From Flavobacteriales bacterium (GTDB lineage Bacteria > Bacteroidota > Bacteroidia > UBA10329): a DNA stretch of 64,000 nt. The notes beneath the pieces are model-generated. The model made no database searches, was not told where the DNA came from, and saw only the letters and a list, made by a program, of their open reading frames with translations. Location: the NCBI GenBank assembly GCA_016124845.1, contig WGMW01000030.1, forward strand, positions 45,860 to 109,859, read 5' to 3'. Of the stretch, positions 46,142-55,500 are shown one piece after another (within the stretch, counting starts at the first letter, position 1; each line of letters opens with the position of its first letter). The translations under genes and the position numbers were made by a program.

Positions 46142-47215
46142 TTAAATTGTTGGTTGATAAACGGTTCCCGAACACGAATCGCGCGAAGCGCCCGTCACGG
46201 AACGAAGCACATTTGTCTCATCATTTACTCGAAGAACGCCCAAGAAAGCGAAGATCAACGCTTCCTTAAACTCAATGGTCTGCTTGTCGGGGATGATGAG
46301 ATCGGCCAAACAGTAGGCGTTCATTCTTTCCATCAAGAATGAGTTGTACGCGCCACCGCCAGTTACCAGAACCCTTCCGCCTGGTGCCTTTCTTTCAACC
46401 ACGCGAGCGATCTGAATCGCGACATGTTCCACAAATGTTCGCATCAGATCCACTTCAGTTAGACTGGATTCCTTTAAGAGTGGGGTGACGACAGTTTCAA
46501 CCCATTCGCGCGCTAACGATGGACGGATATCCTCTTTATAGAGGTCGAGACTGTTCAGTCGGTCAAGAAGTGCTTCGTTCAGTTTTCCTGATCGGGCGAG
46601 TTCTCCGTTGTGGTCAAACGGATGGCCAAGTCGGTTTGCCAGTTCATTCAGAACGATATTCACAGGGCAAATGTCGAATGCACGTCTTTCGCCATCTTCC
46701 TTAAAACTGATGTTGGAAAAACCGCCCAAATTCAGGCACGCATCAAATTCAGAAAAGAGCAATTCATCTCCAACTGGAACGAGTGGCGCGCCTTGTCCGC
46801 CCAACGAAACATCCAGTGAACGGAAATCATTTACGCAGGTAATTCCTGTAATGTCAGCAATGATTCGTCCATCACCAATTTGAACGGTGATTACGTTTTC
46901 AGGCTGATGAAAAACCGTGTGGCCGTGCGAGCAAACAAGTTCCGGTTTTGCCAGTTGATTCTTTTGCAGAAATGAGTTCACATTTTCTCCAATGAATTGG
47001 CCAAACTCAACATGCAATTGTCGCAGTTCTTCATCAGACAGATTATGTGCCGTGGCGAGTTTCTTTCGCCAATGTTCATTGTAATTCACGCAATCAGCGT
47101 GGATGATTCTGAAACCCCATTTTCCATCGAAATCGAACTCAGCCAAACATAGATCGAGGCCGTCAAGCGATGTACCCGACATGATTCCAATAGCTGTGAT
47201 GCGACTGAGTTTCAT
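46142..47215 (-). CDS. anmK: Anhydro-N-acetylmuramic acid kinase
   Basis: 357 residues. The ATP-binding start is AIGIMSGTSLDGLDLCLAEF (about 8-27), with further motifs VCSHGHTVFHQPE (about 93-105), ITCVNDFRSLDVSLGGQGAPLVPVGD (about 124-149) and VLVTGGGAYNSFLMERM (about 274-290). It phosphorylates and opens 1,6-anhydro-MurNAc during recycling of cell-wall material. Length matches the family (about 370). There is no murQ or ampG nearby. It ends at its own minus-strand stop 75 bases before the dehydrogenase start. Confidence 0.94.
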   Translation of the reverse strand: MKLSRITAIGIMSGTSLDGLDLCLAEFDFDGKWGFRIIHADCVNYNEHWRKKLATAHNLSDEELRQLHVEFGQFIGENVNSFLQKNQLAKPELVCSHGHTVFHQPENVITVQIGDGRIIADITGITCVNDFRSLDVSLGGQGAPLVPVGDELLFSEFDACLNLGGFSNISFKEDGERRAFDICPVNIVLNELANRLGHPFDHNGELARSGKLNEALLDRLNSLDLYKEDIRPSLAREWVETVVTPLLKESSLTEVDLMRTFVEHVAIQIARVVERKAPGGRVLVTGGGAYNSFLMERMNAYCLADLIIPDKQTIEFKEALIFAFLGVLRVNDETNVLRSVTGASRDSCSGTVYQPTI

Positions 47216-47228
47216 TTTACCGATTCTT

Positions 47229-47268
47229 ATTCTGCGTCAAATCTGAGAAAATCTGTGCATCCGTGGCC
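47229..47268. repeat. Family B repeat, half-copy (B3)
   Basis: CTGCGTCAAATCTGAGAAAA then ATCTGTGCATCCGTGGCC: this matches the right arm of copy B1 (TGCGTTAATCCGTGCATCTGTGGCC) only partly, so it is likely a decayed half. It lies between anmK and the acyl-CoA dehydrogenase gene. Confidence 0.55.
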
Positions 47269-47290
47269 AATGCATATAACTTCAATAAAT

Positions 47291-47298
47291 TACATTTG
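47291..47298 (+). promoter_or_regulatory. Putative -7 box for the acyl-CoA dehydrogenase gene
   Basis: TACATTTG, a match to TAnnTTTG, 23 bases upstream of the start. No clear TTG lies 18-20 bases upstream, so only the -7 element is supported. Confidence 0.45.
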
Positions 47299-47321
47299 CC
47301 GCTCACCAAAGCAGATCTGAG

Positions 47322-48464
47322 ATGAAATTTGAGTTGACAGAAGAGCAATTGATGATACAGAAGGCCGCTCGCGATTTTGCGCAGAGCGAACTGTTGCCAG
47401 GTGTTATTGAGCGCGATGCGAAGATGGAATTCCCGCACGAGCAGGTGAAAAAAATGGGCGAACTCGGTTTCCTTGGTTTGATGGTTGACCCGAAGTATGG
47501 CGGCAGCGGCATGGACACCATTTCGTATGTGTTGGCCATGGAGGAGCTTTCGAAGATCGACAATTCGGCTTCGGTCTGTATGAGTGTTTGCAACTCGTTG
47601 GTGAATTGGGGATTGGAGAAATACGGGACCGAAGAGCAGAAACAGAAATATCTCGTTCCGTTGGCGACAGGCCAAAAACTTGGAGCATTTGCGCTTTCTG
47701 AGCCAGAGGCTGGTTCAGATGCAACTTCGCAGCGCACCACGGCCATTGATATGGGCGACCATTATCTATTGAACGGCACCAAGAACTGGATCACAAACGG
47801 TGGAAATGCTTCAACTTACTTGGTGATCGCGCAGACGGATGCGGACAAAGGTCACCGAGGAATCAACGTTCTTATCGTAGAAAAGGGAATGGAAGGATTT
47901 ACGGTTGGACCGAAAGAGGATAAACTCGGAATCCGTGCTTCTGACACGCACTCGTTGATGTTTCAAGATGTGAAAGTGCCGAAGGAAAACAGAATCGGTG
48001 AAGACGGCTTCGGGTTCAAATTCGCCATGATGACACTTTCGGGTGGACGAATCGGTATTGCTGCACAGGCACTTGGAATTGCGCAAGGTGCGTATGAGCT
48101 GGCATTGGCGTATTCAAAAGAGCGCAAAGCGTTCGGGAAGACCATCAATCAGCATCAGGCCATTCAGTTCAAGTTGGCAGATATGGCCACCGAGATTGAA
48201 GCCGCGAGGATGTTAATCTATAAATCAGCTTGGCAGAAAGACCAAGGTTTGAACTACGACCTTTCAAGTTCTATGGCAAAACTCTACGCTTCTAAAGTGG
48301 CGATGGAAACCACCATTGAGGCAGTTCAGGTTCATGGTGGTTACGGCTACGTGAAAGAATACCACGTTGAGCGTTTGATGCGCGATGCAAAGATCACGCA
48401 GATCTACGAAGGAACTTCTGAGGTTCAGAAGATTGTGATTTCAAGAGCTGTTACGAAAGACTAA
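47322..48464 (+). CDS. Acyl-CoA dehydrogenase (short-chain/butyryl type)
   Basis: 380 residues, standard length. FAD flavoenzyme that makes the 2,3-double bond in acyl-CoA. It has the ACAD blocks ALSEPEAGSDATSQRTTA (about 126-143), NGTKNWITNGGNASTYLVIA, GGRIGIAAQALGIAQGAYELA (about 245-265), and the C-terminal QIYEGTSEVQKIVIS, in which the Glu (about 364) is the catalytic base position used by short-chain enzymes. It is convergent with murF and shares 4 bases with it. No electron-transfer flavoprotein genes are near. Confidence 0.95.
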   Translation: MKFELTEEQLMIQKAARDFAQSELLPGVIERDAKMEFPHEQVKKMGELGFLGLMVDPKYGGSGMDTISYVLAMEELSKIDNSASVCMSVCNSLVNWGLEKYGTEEQKQKYLVPLATGQKLGAFALSEPEAGSDATSQRTTAIDMGDHYLLNGTKNWITNGGNASTYLVIAQTDADKGHRGINVLIVEKGMEGFTVGPKEDKLGIRASDTHSLMFQDVKVPKENRIGEDGFGFKFAMMTLSGGRIGIAAQALGIAQGAYELALAYSKERKAFGKTINQHQAIQFKLADMATEIEAARMLIYKSAWQKDQGLNYDLSSSMAKLYASKVAMETTIEAVQVHGGYGYVKEYHVERLMRDAKITQIYEGTSEVQKIVISRAVTKD

Positions 48465-49774
48465 GCAAGAAGCAGTTCCGCTGCTTTTTCCAGTTTATTT
48501 CCTCGCGAACCTTTGATTAGGACGGTTTCGTTATCAAACGGATGGTCTTTCAACCATTCGTTCAATAGATCTACATTTTCGAAGAAATGGAATGGAAAAT
48601 CGTTTTTGAACTGATTGAATTCCTTTCCGACCAGACAGACTGTTTTCAACTTCAATGAAGTCAAGCGTTCGCAGATGTTGCGATGCTCTTCTTCGCTTGT
48701 CGGACCAACTTCAAGCATTTCGCCCAAAATCACCGAATGGTTCTCACCTTCCGAACCAACTAAATTGTTGATGGCCACTTCCATACTGCTCGGGTTGGCA
48801 TTGTAGGCGTCAAGTATGAATGTATTGCTTCCTTTTTTTCGAACCTCCGAACGGTTGTTCGAAGGCTCGTAGCTGGAAATGCCTCTGGCTATTTCTTCAT
48901 CGGTCAGACCGAAAACGATTCCAGTCGCAACAGCCGCCATTATATTTGGAAGGTTGTAAGTTCCAGTAAGGTTGGTTTTAACAACTGGCGCATCATCCAA
49001 TGTTCCTTCATTCACCTTTCGTTTCCATTGCACAGAGACAAGGTTTCCATCGCGTACAATCTGACCTTGAACATCATCTGTTGGCAATGCTCCGTACAGG
49101 AATGAGGCATCTTTGCTGGCATTCTGCATCAACAGTTTATCGCAACTGTGCACCAGCAGTTTGCCACCATGCTTTCTAATGTGGTCGAACAGTTCCGTTT
49201 TGGTCTTCAGCACACCTTCCAAACCACCCATTGTTTCCAAATGTGCCTTCCCAATGTTGGTGATGAGCGCATAGTTCGGATCGGCAATGTCACACAGTTC
49301 TTTGATGTCGCCTTGCTTGCTGGCGCCCATTTCAATAATGGCAATTTCATGCTCAGGCCTTAAACGAAATAACGTAAGTGGCACTCCGATGTGATTATTG
49401 AAATTCCCCGCAGTCGCCAGCACGCTGAACTTTTGACTCAATACCGAATGCATCAATTCCTTTGTGGTGGTTTTGCCATTTGAACCTGTAATTCCGATAA
49501 CGGGAATATCGAATTGATGTCGATGGTAAGAGGATAGGTCTTGTAGGGTCTTCAGTCCGTTCTGAACTTTGATGAGGCCTTTGACATCTGGCAGGTAAGC
49601 ATCGTCAACCACCGCATAAGCTGCGCCCTTTTGCAAACTGTCCACAGCGAAAGCATTTCCATCAAACGTTTCTCCCTTCAACGCGAAATAGATGCACCCT
49701 TCGGTGATTTTACGGCTGTCCGTTGAAATGACCGGATGTTCCTTATATAAATGGTGTAGTTCGGAAATTTCCAT
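48461..49774 (-). CDS. murF: UDP-N-acetylmuramoyl-tripeptide:D-Ala-D-Ala ligase MurF
   Basis: 437 residues. Mur-ligase P-loop GITGSNGKTTTKELM (about 94-108), N-terminal domain start STDSRKITEGCIYFALKGETFDGN (about 18-41), the central EIAIIEMGASKQGDIKELCDIADP, and the ligase-domain FILDAYNANPSSMEVAI. It adds D-Ala-D-Ala to the peptidoglycan precursor. It overlaps the acyl-CoA dehydrogenase end by 4 bases. The neighbour gldJ lies on the same strand upstream, as in other Bacteroidota, from memory. Confidence 0.95.
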   Translation of the reverse strand: MEISELHHLYKEHPVISTDSRKITEGCIYFALKGETFDGNAFAVDSLQKGAAYAVVDDAYLPDVKGLIKVQNGLKTLQDLSSYHRHQFDIPVIGITGSNGKTTTKELMHSVLSQKFSVLATAGNFNNHIGVPLTLFRLRPEHEIAIIEMGASKQGDIKELCDIADPNYALITNIGKAHLETMGGLEGVLKTKTELFDHIRKHGGKLLVHSCDKLLMQNASKDASFLYGALPTDDVQGQIVRDGNLVSVQWKRKVNEGTLDDAPVVKTNLTGTYNLPNIMAAVATGIVFGLTDEEIARGISSYEPSNNRSEVRKKGSNTFILDAYNANPSSMEVAINNLVGSEGENHSVILGEMLEVGPTSEEEHRNICERLTSLKLKTVCLVGKEFNQFKNDFPFHFFENVDLLNEWLKDHPFDNETVLIKGSRGNKLEKAAELLLA

Positions 49775-49788
49775 GGGTGAAAAATAAA

Positions 49789-49820
49789 AAGCCCGAACCA
49801 GTTATGGTTCGGGCTTTTGT
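49789..49820 (-). terminator. Bidirectional-looking terminator between gldJ and murF
   Basis: A perfect 13-bp stem (AAAAGCCCGAACC / GGTTCGGGCTTTT, loop AGTTAT) with A and T runs on both sides. It lies 19 bases past the gldJ stop and would end the gldJ transcript on the minus strand. Confidence 0.85.
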
Positions 49821-49838
49821 GTGAGTTATGAAATATCG

Positions 49839-51317
49839 TTAGTCCATTGTCTGAGAACCGACTCTGTGCATGGCGCATCGGAAGCCGATATCATCAGTTG
49901 ATTGTTTGGCATCCAAGAAACGTCTTGTTCCAGGAACCAGCCAGTAAGCGCGGTCTTTCCAAGAACCTCCTTTGTAAACATGCGCTTCATCGTTGATAAG
50001 CGAGGTTGCGCCCCACTCATACATACGCTTGTCAGCCTTGGTACCACCTGTGTTGTACTCATCGTTTGAGTAGAAGATCGATGATGCATAATCGCCATCC
50101 AAGAAGTTGATGTTGTCAGCCTTCTTGTAGTTTCTACGCTGGGTGTTCTCTTCTTCGGTCACGTCTCTCCAAATGATGCGACCAAGACTGTCCTTCTCTG
50201 CGATCTCGCCTTCTTCCTCACGGAGTTGCGTTTTGAAAACGTTACCACGGAACATGTTGAAGTCGTCATCATCTTCCATACTCAACGGACGGTAAACGTC
50301 TTTCACCCACTCATTCACGTTTCCTGCCATGCAGTAAAGACCGTAATCGTTTGGCCAGTAAGACATGACATCGGTTGGAATGTTGGCACGGTCATTCAAG
50401 TAACCCGCAGCACCCATGTTATCACCTTTTCCACGCTTGAAGTTGGCCATCATTTCACCCTTGTAGCGATCGTCAGCATTTCGCATGTACGCGCCATTCC
50501 AAGGATAAAGACGTCTTTCGGTCACACGCTCGAAAACGGTGTTTCCGATAAGCCCAAGGGCCGCAAATTCCCACTCTGCTTCTGTTGGGAGTCGGTAGCG
50601 AGGAAGCATGATACCGTCCTCAATACGCACCTTACGTGTGTCTTTGTTCGGATCAAGGTCCAACAGATCGGAACGGACAAGACCTTCGTACTGTCCTGCC
50701 AAATATGCATCCGTGTTGAAGTTGTCCTCATCCACCTGATTCGGGTTCGTTCTGAGGATTCCCTCACGGATCATGATCATCTCGTTCACACGGTCCGTTC
50801 TCCAAGCACAGTAATCATTCGCTTGCAACCAGTTTACACCAACTACAGGGTAATAGTTGTAAGCAGGATGACGCAAATACAACTCAACATAAGGTTCGTT
50901 GAAACCAAGCTTGCTTCTCCAAACAAGTGTATCAGGAAGCGCGCGCTTATAAACTTCTGGGTAACTCGCATAGAAAACGCGTGTCAACCAGTACAGATAT
51001 TCACGGTAATCAACGTTCGTTACTTCTGTCTCATCCATATAGAAGGAAGAAACCGTGGCCCTTCTTGGAATGTTGTCCCAATCGTAACGGACATCCTGCT
51101 CCACGCGGCCCATGGTGAATGTACCACCTTCGATGAACACGAGGCCGGGACCAGTTTCCTGACCCTCCCAAGGTGCTACTTCAAAACCGCCATTTTTCGG
51201 GTCGTTCACATTCCAACCTGTTGTGTTGGAACGGTCTTTTTGGCAAGCACCCAAAAACAGGGAAGCCAGCGCAAAAACGCCTATGAATTTGAGACTGTTG
51301 AACTTAATTGTCTTCAT
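49839..51317 (-). CDS. gldJ: Gliding motility/type IX secretion lipoprotein GldJ
   Basis: 492 residues. Lipoprotein signal (GVFALASLFLGACQK, lipid Cys at about 25). The rest is a formylglycine-generating-enzyme (SUMF) like domain: GPGLVFIEGGTFTMGRV (about 56-72), SSFYMDETEVTNVDYREYLYW, LPTEAEWEFAALG, YCMAGNVNEWVKDVYRP and YKGGSWKDRAYWLVPGTRRF, which lack the cysteines of true SUMF enzymes. This matches GldJ (and the related GldK) of Bacteroidota gliding/type IX secretion. The neighbours porP, porU and porV favour GldJ over GldK. It is an outer-membrane lipoprotein, part of the ring machinery. Confidence 0.87.
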   Translation of the reverse strand: MKTIKFNSLKFIGVFALASLFLGACQKDRSNTTGWNVNDPKNGGFEVAPWEGQETGPGLVFIEGGTFTMGRVEQDVRYDWDNIPRRATVSSFYMDETEVTNVDYREYLYWLTRVFYASYPEVYKRALPDTLVWRSKLGFNEPYVELYLRHPAYNYYPVVGVNWLQANDYCAWRTDRVNEMIMIREGILRTNPNQVDEDNFNTDAYLAGQYEGLVRSDLLDLDPNKDTRKVRIEDGIMLPRYRLPTEAEWEFAALGLIGNTVFERVTERRLYPWNGAYMRNADDRYKGEMMANFKRGKGDNMGAAGYLNDRANIPTDVMSYWPNDYGLYCMAGNVNEWVKDVYRPLSMEDDDDFNMFRGNVFKTQLREEEGEIAEKDSLGRIIWRDVTEEENTQRRNYKKADNINFLDGDYASSIFYSNDEYNTGGTKADKRMYEWGATSLINDEAHVYKGGSWKDRAYWLVPGTRRFLDAKQSTDDIGFRCAMHRVGSQTMD

Positions 51318-51378
51318 GATTCTTGTGTTTCGAAACGTGCTATAAACGTAAAAACGAACTCTTGGTTACGTTATTGTA

Positions 51379-52359
51379 TCAGAACGATGGGCAGTCGATG
51401 GCTCTGAATTTCTTCTTCGGTTTCTTACAGCCGAACTGCAATCCGAGCGAAAATTCGTGAGATCCAGCGGTATTGTTCGTCAGGGACGATACAGTTACGT
51501 CATAACTGTAACCGAACTTGAACGCTCCTTGCTGGAATCCGATGAGTACAATGAATGCATCAGGATTGTTGAAACTCTGACGAAACCAGATACCTCCCAC
51601 CATAAAGCTCTTCGCCAAGTAGAAACCATAATTGATCTGCTGGAAATCCTGCTGGTGCTGATAGAGGATGTTCGGAGAGAATGCCCACTTCTTATCCTGC
51701 TCCCGTCTTCTACCGAAGTAAAATGTGTAACCCGCATGGCCAGTAAACTTCACCGGAAGCTTGCTGTAACCTGCAAAACCTTCATCGGGCTGCGTCAAGT
51801 GGTTTGCCGAAAACCCGATGAAGAAATTCTCGGTGTAACCGATGATACCGGCCGAGAAATCTGCAAAAATTTTGTTCGTATTTGGTTGAACCTCTTGCGT
51901 TGGGTAAACAAACCCATAACGCGGATCGATCATATCACCGAAGGTCAACTTGTTCCAGTTGATGCTACGTTGCATGACTGTAGCCTGAGCCCCGATCCTC
52001 AGAGAGAATTTTCGGGAAATATTCATGCGATATGCATAAATAAGGCTTCCCTGAAAACTATTTAACGTCCCTTCTCCAGCGCGGTCTGCCATAAAGTGTC
52101 CCGCAAGACCCCCATGAAGGGCATTCACATCCATATCGAAAGACGCACTGTAGGTGACGAAGGTCCCGGAAATAGCTGGCCATTGGTTACGGTAGTTCAT
52201 AATGACGCGCGGACATCTTTTAGAACCGGCAAAAGCAGGGTTCAAATAGATGGGATTGGCGTAGAACTGCGTAAACTGAGGATCCTGAGCTATTGCTTCA
52301 TTGACCGACCAAGTCCCTACAAATACCAACACGAAGGCAACGAAAAACCGCTTCAGCAT
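51379..52359 (-). CDS. PorP/SprF-family type IX secretion membrane protein
   Basis: 326 residues from the ATG at 52359 (MLKRFFVAFVLVFVG); the open frame upstream is an untranslated leader. Signal peptide ends in AQ, and the mature start DPQFTQFYANPIYLNPAFAGSKRCPRVIMNYRNQWPAI (in pieces) is the diagnostic of PorP/SprF proteins. The remainder is a beta-barrel-like outer-membrane protein, for example FYLAKSFMVGGIWFRQSF near the C-terminus. PorP/SprF proteins take part in type IX secretion or adhesin attachment. It is 61 bases upstream of gldJ and divergent from porU. Confidence 0.9.
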   Translation of the reverse strand: MLKRFFVAFVLVFVGTWSVNEAIAQDPQFTQFYANPIYLNPAFAGSKRCPRVIMNYRNQWPAISGTFVTYSASFDMDVNALHGGLAGHFMADRAGEGTLNSFQGSLIYAYRMNISRKFSLRIGAQATVMQRSINWNKLTFGDMIDPRYGFVYPTQEVQPNTNKIFADFSAGIIGYTENFFIGFSANHLTQPDEGFAGYSKLPVKFTGHAGYTFYFGRRREQDKKWAFSPNILYQHQQDFQQINYGFYLAKSFMVGGIWFRQSFNNPDAFIVLIGFQQGAFKFGYSYDVTVSSLTNNTAGSHEFSLGLQFGCKKPKKKFRAIDCPSF

Positions 52360-52589
52360 TCTGGTTTTTTGAAATTTAAAGGACAATAATACGAATAAAT
52401 TTAGTTTGGATTTGCCAGCAACAAAGTCGATCAAAATGATTGTTTTTCTGCAATATTTTTGAACCCCGTTCGTTCAGCCGCTGTTTCCTGATCTTGCGTT
52501 AAGTTTGAGGCTTTAACGAATTGACAGGCAATATTATTATGATTTCGGCTTTTATGCTGTCCAAACCGAATAAAATCGTTTCTGCCCGA

Positions 52590-55500
52590 ATGAAAAAAAC
52601 GCTCGCATTAATAGGTATAGGTGTCCTTTGCTCGATTGTAACTTTTGGTCAGGTGAGGCAGATCGACAAACGACAGGCCGCTGTTGGCCGAATTGCTGAT
52701 GGTGAAGCCATCAATTGGACCGATCCTGTAACTGAAGTGAAATATGATGGTTCCACTCGTCATTACTTGATGTTTGAGGGGGCCATTTATTTAGATGATA
52801 CATCCCTTCCGTATGTGGTCAATAATATTCGGTCATCACGCCAAGCAACTGTAACCGCTACGCTTTCAAACTTGGTTTTTGAGTCTGTGAGCATGGATGA
52901 GATGAAAGCGTTGGAAGGACTTTCGGTTCCTTCTGCCATCTCAGTTAAGGTTGATGATTACACCGAGCGCAAGCAATCGTACTCGCGGGTGTCGTTCATA
53001 CCTTTAAGAAAGAACCCTCAAACAGGGCAAATTGAAAAGGTGGTCTCCTACAAGTTGAACACCAGCCCAAAACCGCTTGCAGCAAGGAAATTAACCGCCA
53101 CGCATGATTATGCTTCATCTTCTGTGCTTGCGGTCGGAAACTGGTATAAACTGGGTGTTTCGCAGGACGGGATCTACCGCATTACATACGATGACCTTCA
53201 GACGTTGGGAATGGACGTGAATTCCATCGATCCAAGACGTATCAATATATATGGTAATGGAGGCGGAATGCTTCCTCAGCCGAATGACATTTTCAGACAT
53301 GATGACCTGCAGCAGAATGCCATTGAAGTTGTGGGTGAGGCGGATGGAAGCTTTGACCAAGGCGATTACATTATTTTCTATGCGAAAGGACCGCACACTT
53401 GGGTTGAAGACACTACAAGCTGTGGCAAGTTCCGCCATATATTCAATGCCTATTCAGATAAGGCGTATTACTTCATTACGGTAGACCGAGGTATGGGAAG
53501 ACGCGTGGAAACCGTAGTACAGGCTTCTGGATCTGCTACCAATACGGCCACAACATTTACGGATTATCAGTTCCACGAAACGGATAATGTCAATCTCCTC
53601 AAATCTGGTCGTGATTGGTATGGTGAAGAATTCGACATCCAAACTTCATACGCATTCGACTTCGGTTTTTCGAATGTGACCAACGAGCAAGGTTATCTTT
53701 CTGTGCGTTTCATCGGGCAATCATCTACTTCCGGAACAGCCTATTCTGTGAAAGTCAATGGGACCAGCGTTGTTTCGCAACATACGCTGAGCAGAGTGAA
53801 TGGAGGGTATGATTCGGTCGCCATACCCGGTAGGGATTGCGTACCCGTTTCATTTTCCTCGGGAAATACAAATGTTAACATCACCTATTATAAAGCAGGT
53901 AATGCCAGTGCGGTAGGCTGGTTGGATTACATTGAGATCATTCTGAAACGGAATCTTTCGATGGCAGGAGGACAGATGGCATTCCGAAACCTGGAAACGG
54001 TCGGAGTTGGAAACATCACAGATTTCAAAATCTCGAATGCAAATGGCGCGTTGAAGATTTGGGAAGTGACCGATCCTACCAATGTTTCGAGAAGAGATAT
54101 GAGTTTGCAAGGAAGTGTGGCAAGTTTTAAAGTGGAGACGGATTCGCTACGACAGTTTGTGGCCTTTAATGGCAACAGCTTTTTAACACCAGAATTGGTC
54201 GGATCGGTTCCGAATCAGAACTTGCATGGACTTGATCAGGCCAATATGATCATTATATCGCACCCTGATTTTTTGAGCGAGGCACAGCGATTGGCCGATT
54301 TTCATCAGCAGAGCGAAACAAGTCCATTGTCGGTGCATATCGTCACTCCCGAACAGGTCTTCAATGAGTTTTCTTCAGGTGCACAAGATGTCTCGGCCAT
54401 CCGCGACTTCGTGAAAATGTTCTATGATAGGAGCAATTCATGGGAAGACCTTCCCCGTTACCTGCTTCTTTTTGGTGATGCATCGTATGACTACAAGGAC
54501 ATTCTGGCCGACAACACCAATTACGTTCCTACTTACGAATCGCCCGAATCGTTGACACCCACCATCAGTTATGCATCTGACGATTATTATGGCCTGCTTG
54601 ACCCCGATGAAGGTGAGTGGACCTCATCTGCAAATGATGCTTTGGACATAGGCGTGGGCCGGTTTGTGGCCAGAACGCTGGATGATGCGCGCGCCATTGT
54701 AGATAAGATATATAGGTATGATGAACTATTAATTGCATCGGTCAACACAAACGCGAACTGCTGTGACGGAACCAACGGTACCACCAACACGCCAGATTGG
54801 CGCAATCGCATCGTTTTCATTGCGGATGATGAAGACAGCAACATGCACATCAATCAGGCAGATCAGCTGGCAACCATGGTCGATACGATGTATCCTGAGT
54901 ATAATCTCACCAAGATCTATTTTGATGCTTACGTGGAGGAATCGACACCAGGTGGCCAACGTTATCCTGAGGTGACAACGGCCATCAACACGGCAGTTCA
55001 GCGCGGAGCGCTCATCCTTAATTATACCGGACATGGTGGAGAACTCGGTTGGGCACACGAGCGGGTACTTGGCGTTTCGGACATTACCGGATGGACGAAC
55101 ATCGATAACCTTCCCGTTTTTGTAACGGCCACTTGCGAGTTCACACGCTATGACGATCCGGAACGGATATCCGCAGGTGAGTGGGTTCTCCTGAATCCGA
55201 ATGGAGGCGGAATTGCGCTTTTCACTACATCGCGCTTGGTGTATTCGGCTCCCAATTTTACGTTGAACAAGAATTTCTACCTCAACCTTTTGGTGGAACA
55301 GCAATGGGGACCACCGACCATGGGCGATGTGATCCGGATGACGAAGGTGGCCAGCGGTGGCTCGGTCAACAACCGGAACTTCTCGCTGATGGGCGATCCT
55401 GCGCAGCGGCTTTCCTTTCCATTGCATAAGGTGGAAACCCTGACCATTAACGGAGATGATATAAATTCTGTGACCGATACAATAAATGCGCTTCAGCTCG

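Noticed and set aside
50226..51407. A plus-strand frame of nearly 400 codons opposite gldJ
   Set aside because: It is the complement of gldJ, which has a clear signal peptide and SUMF motifs; the opposite frame has none.
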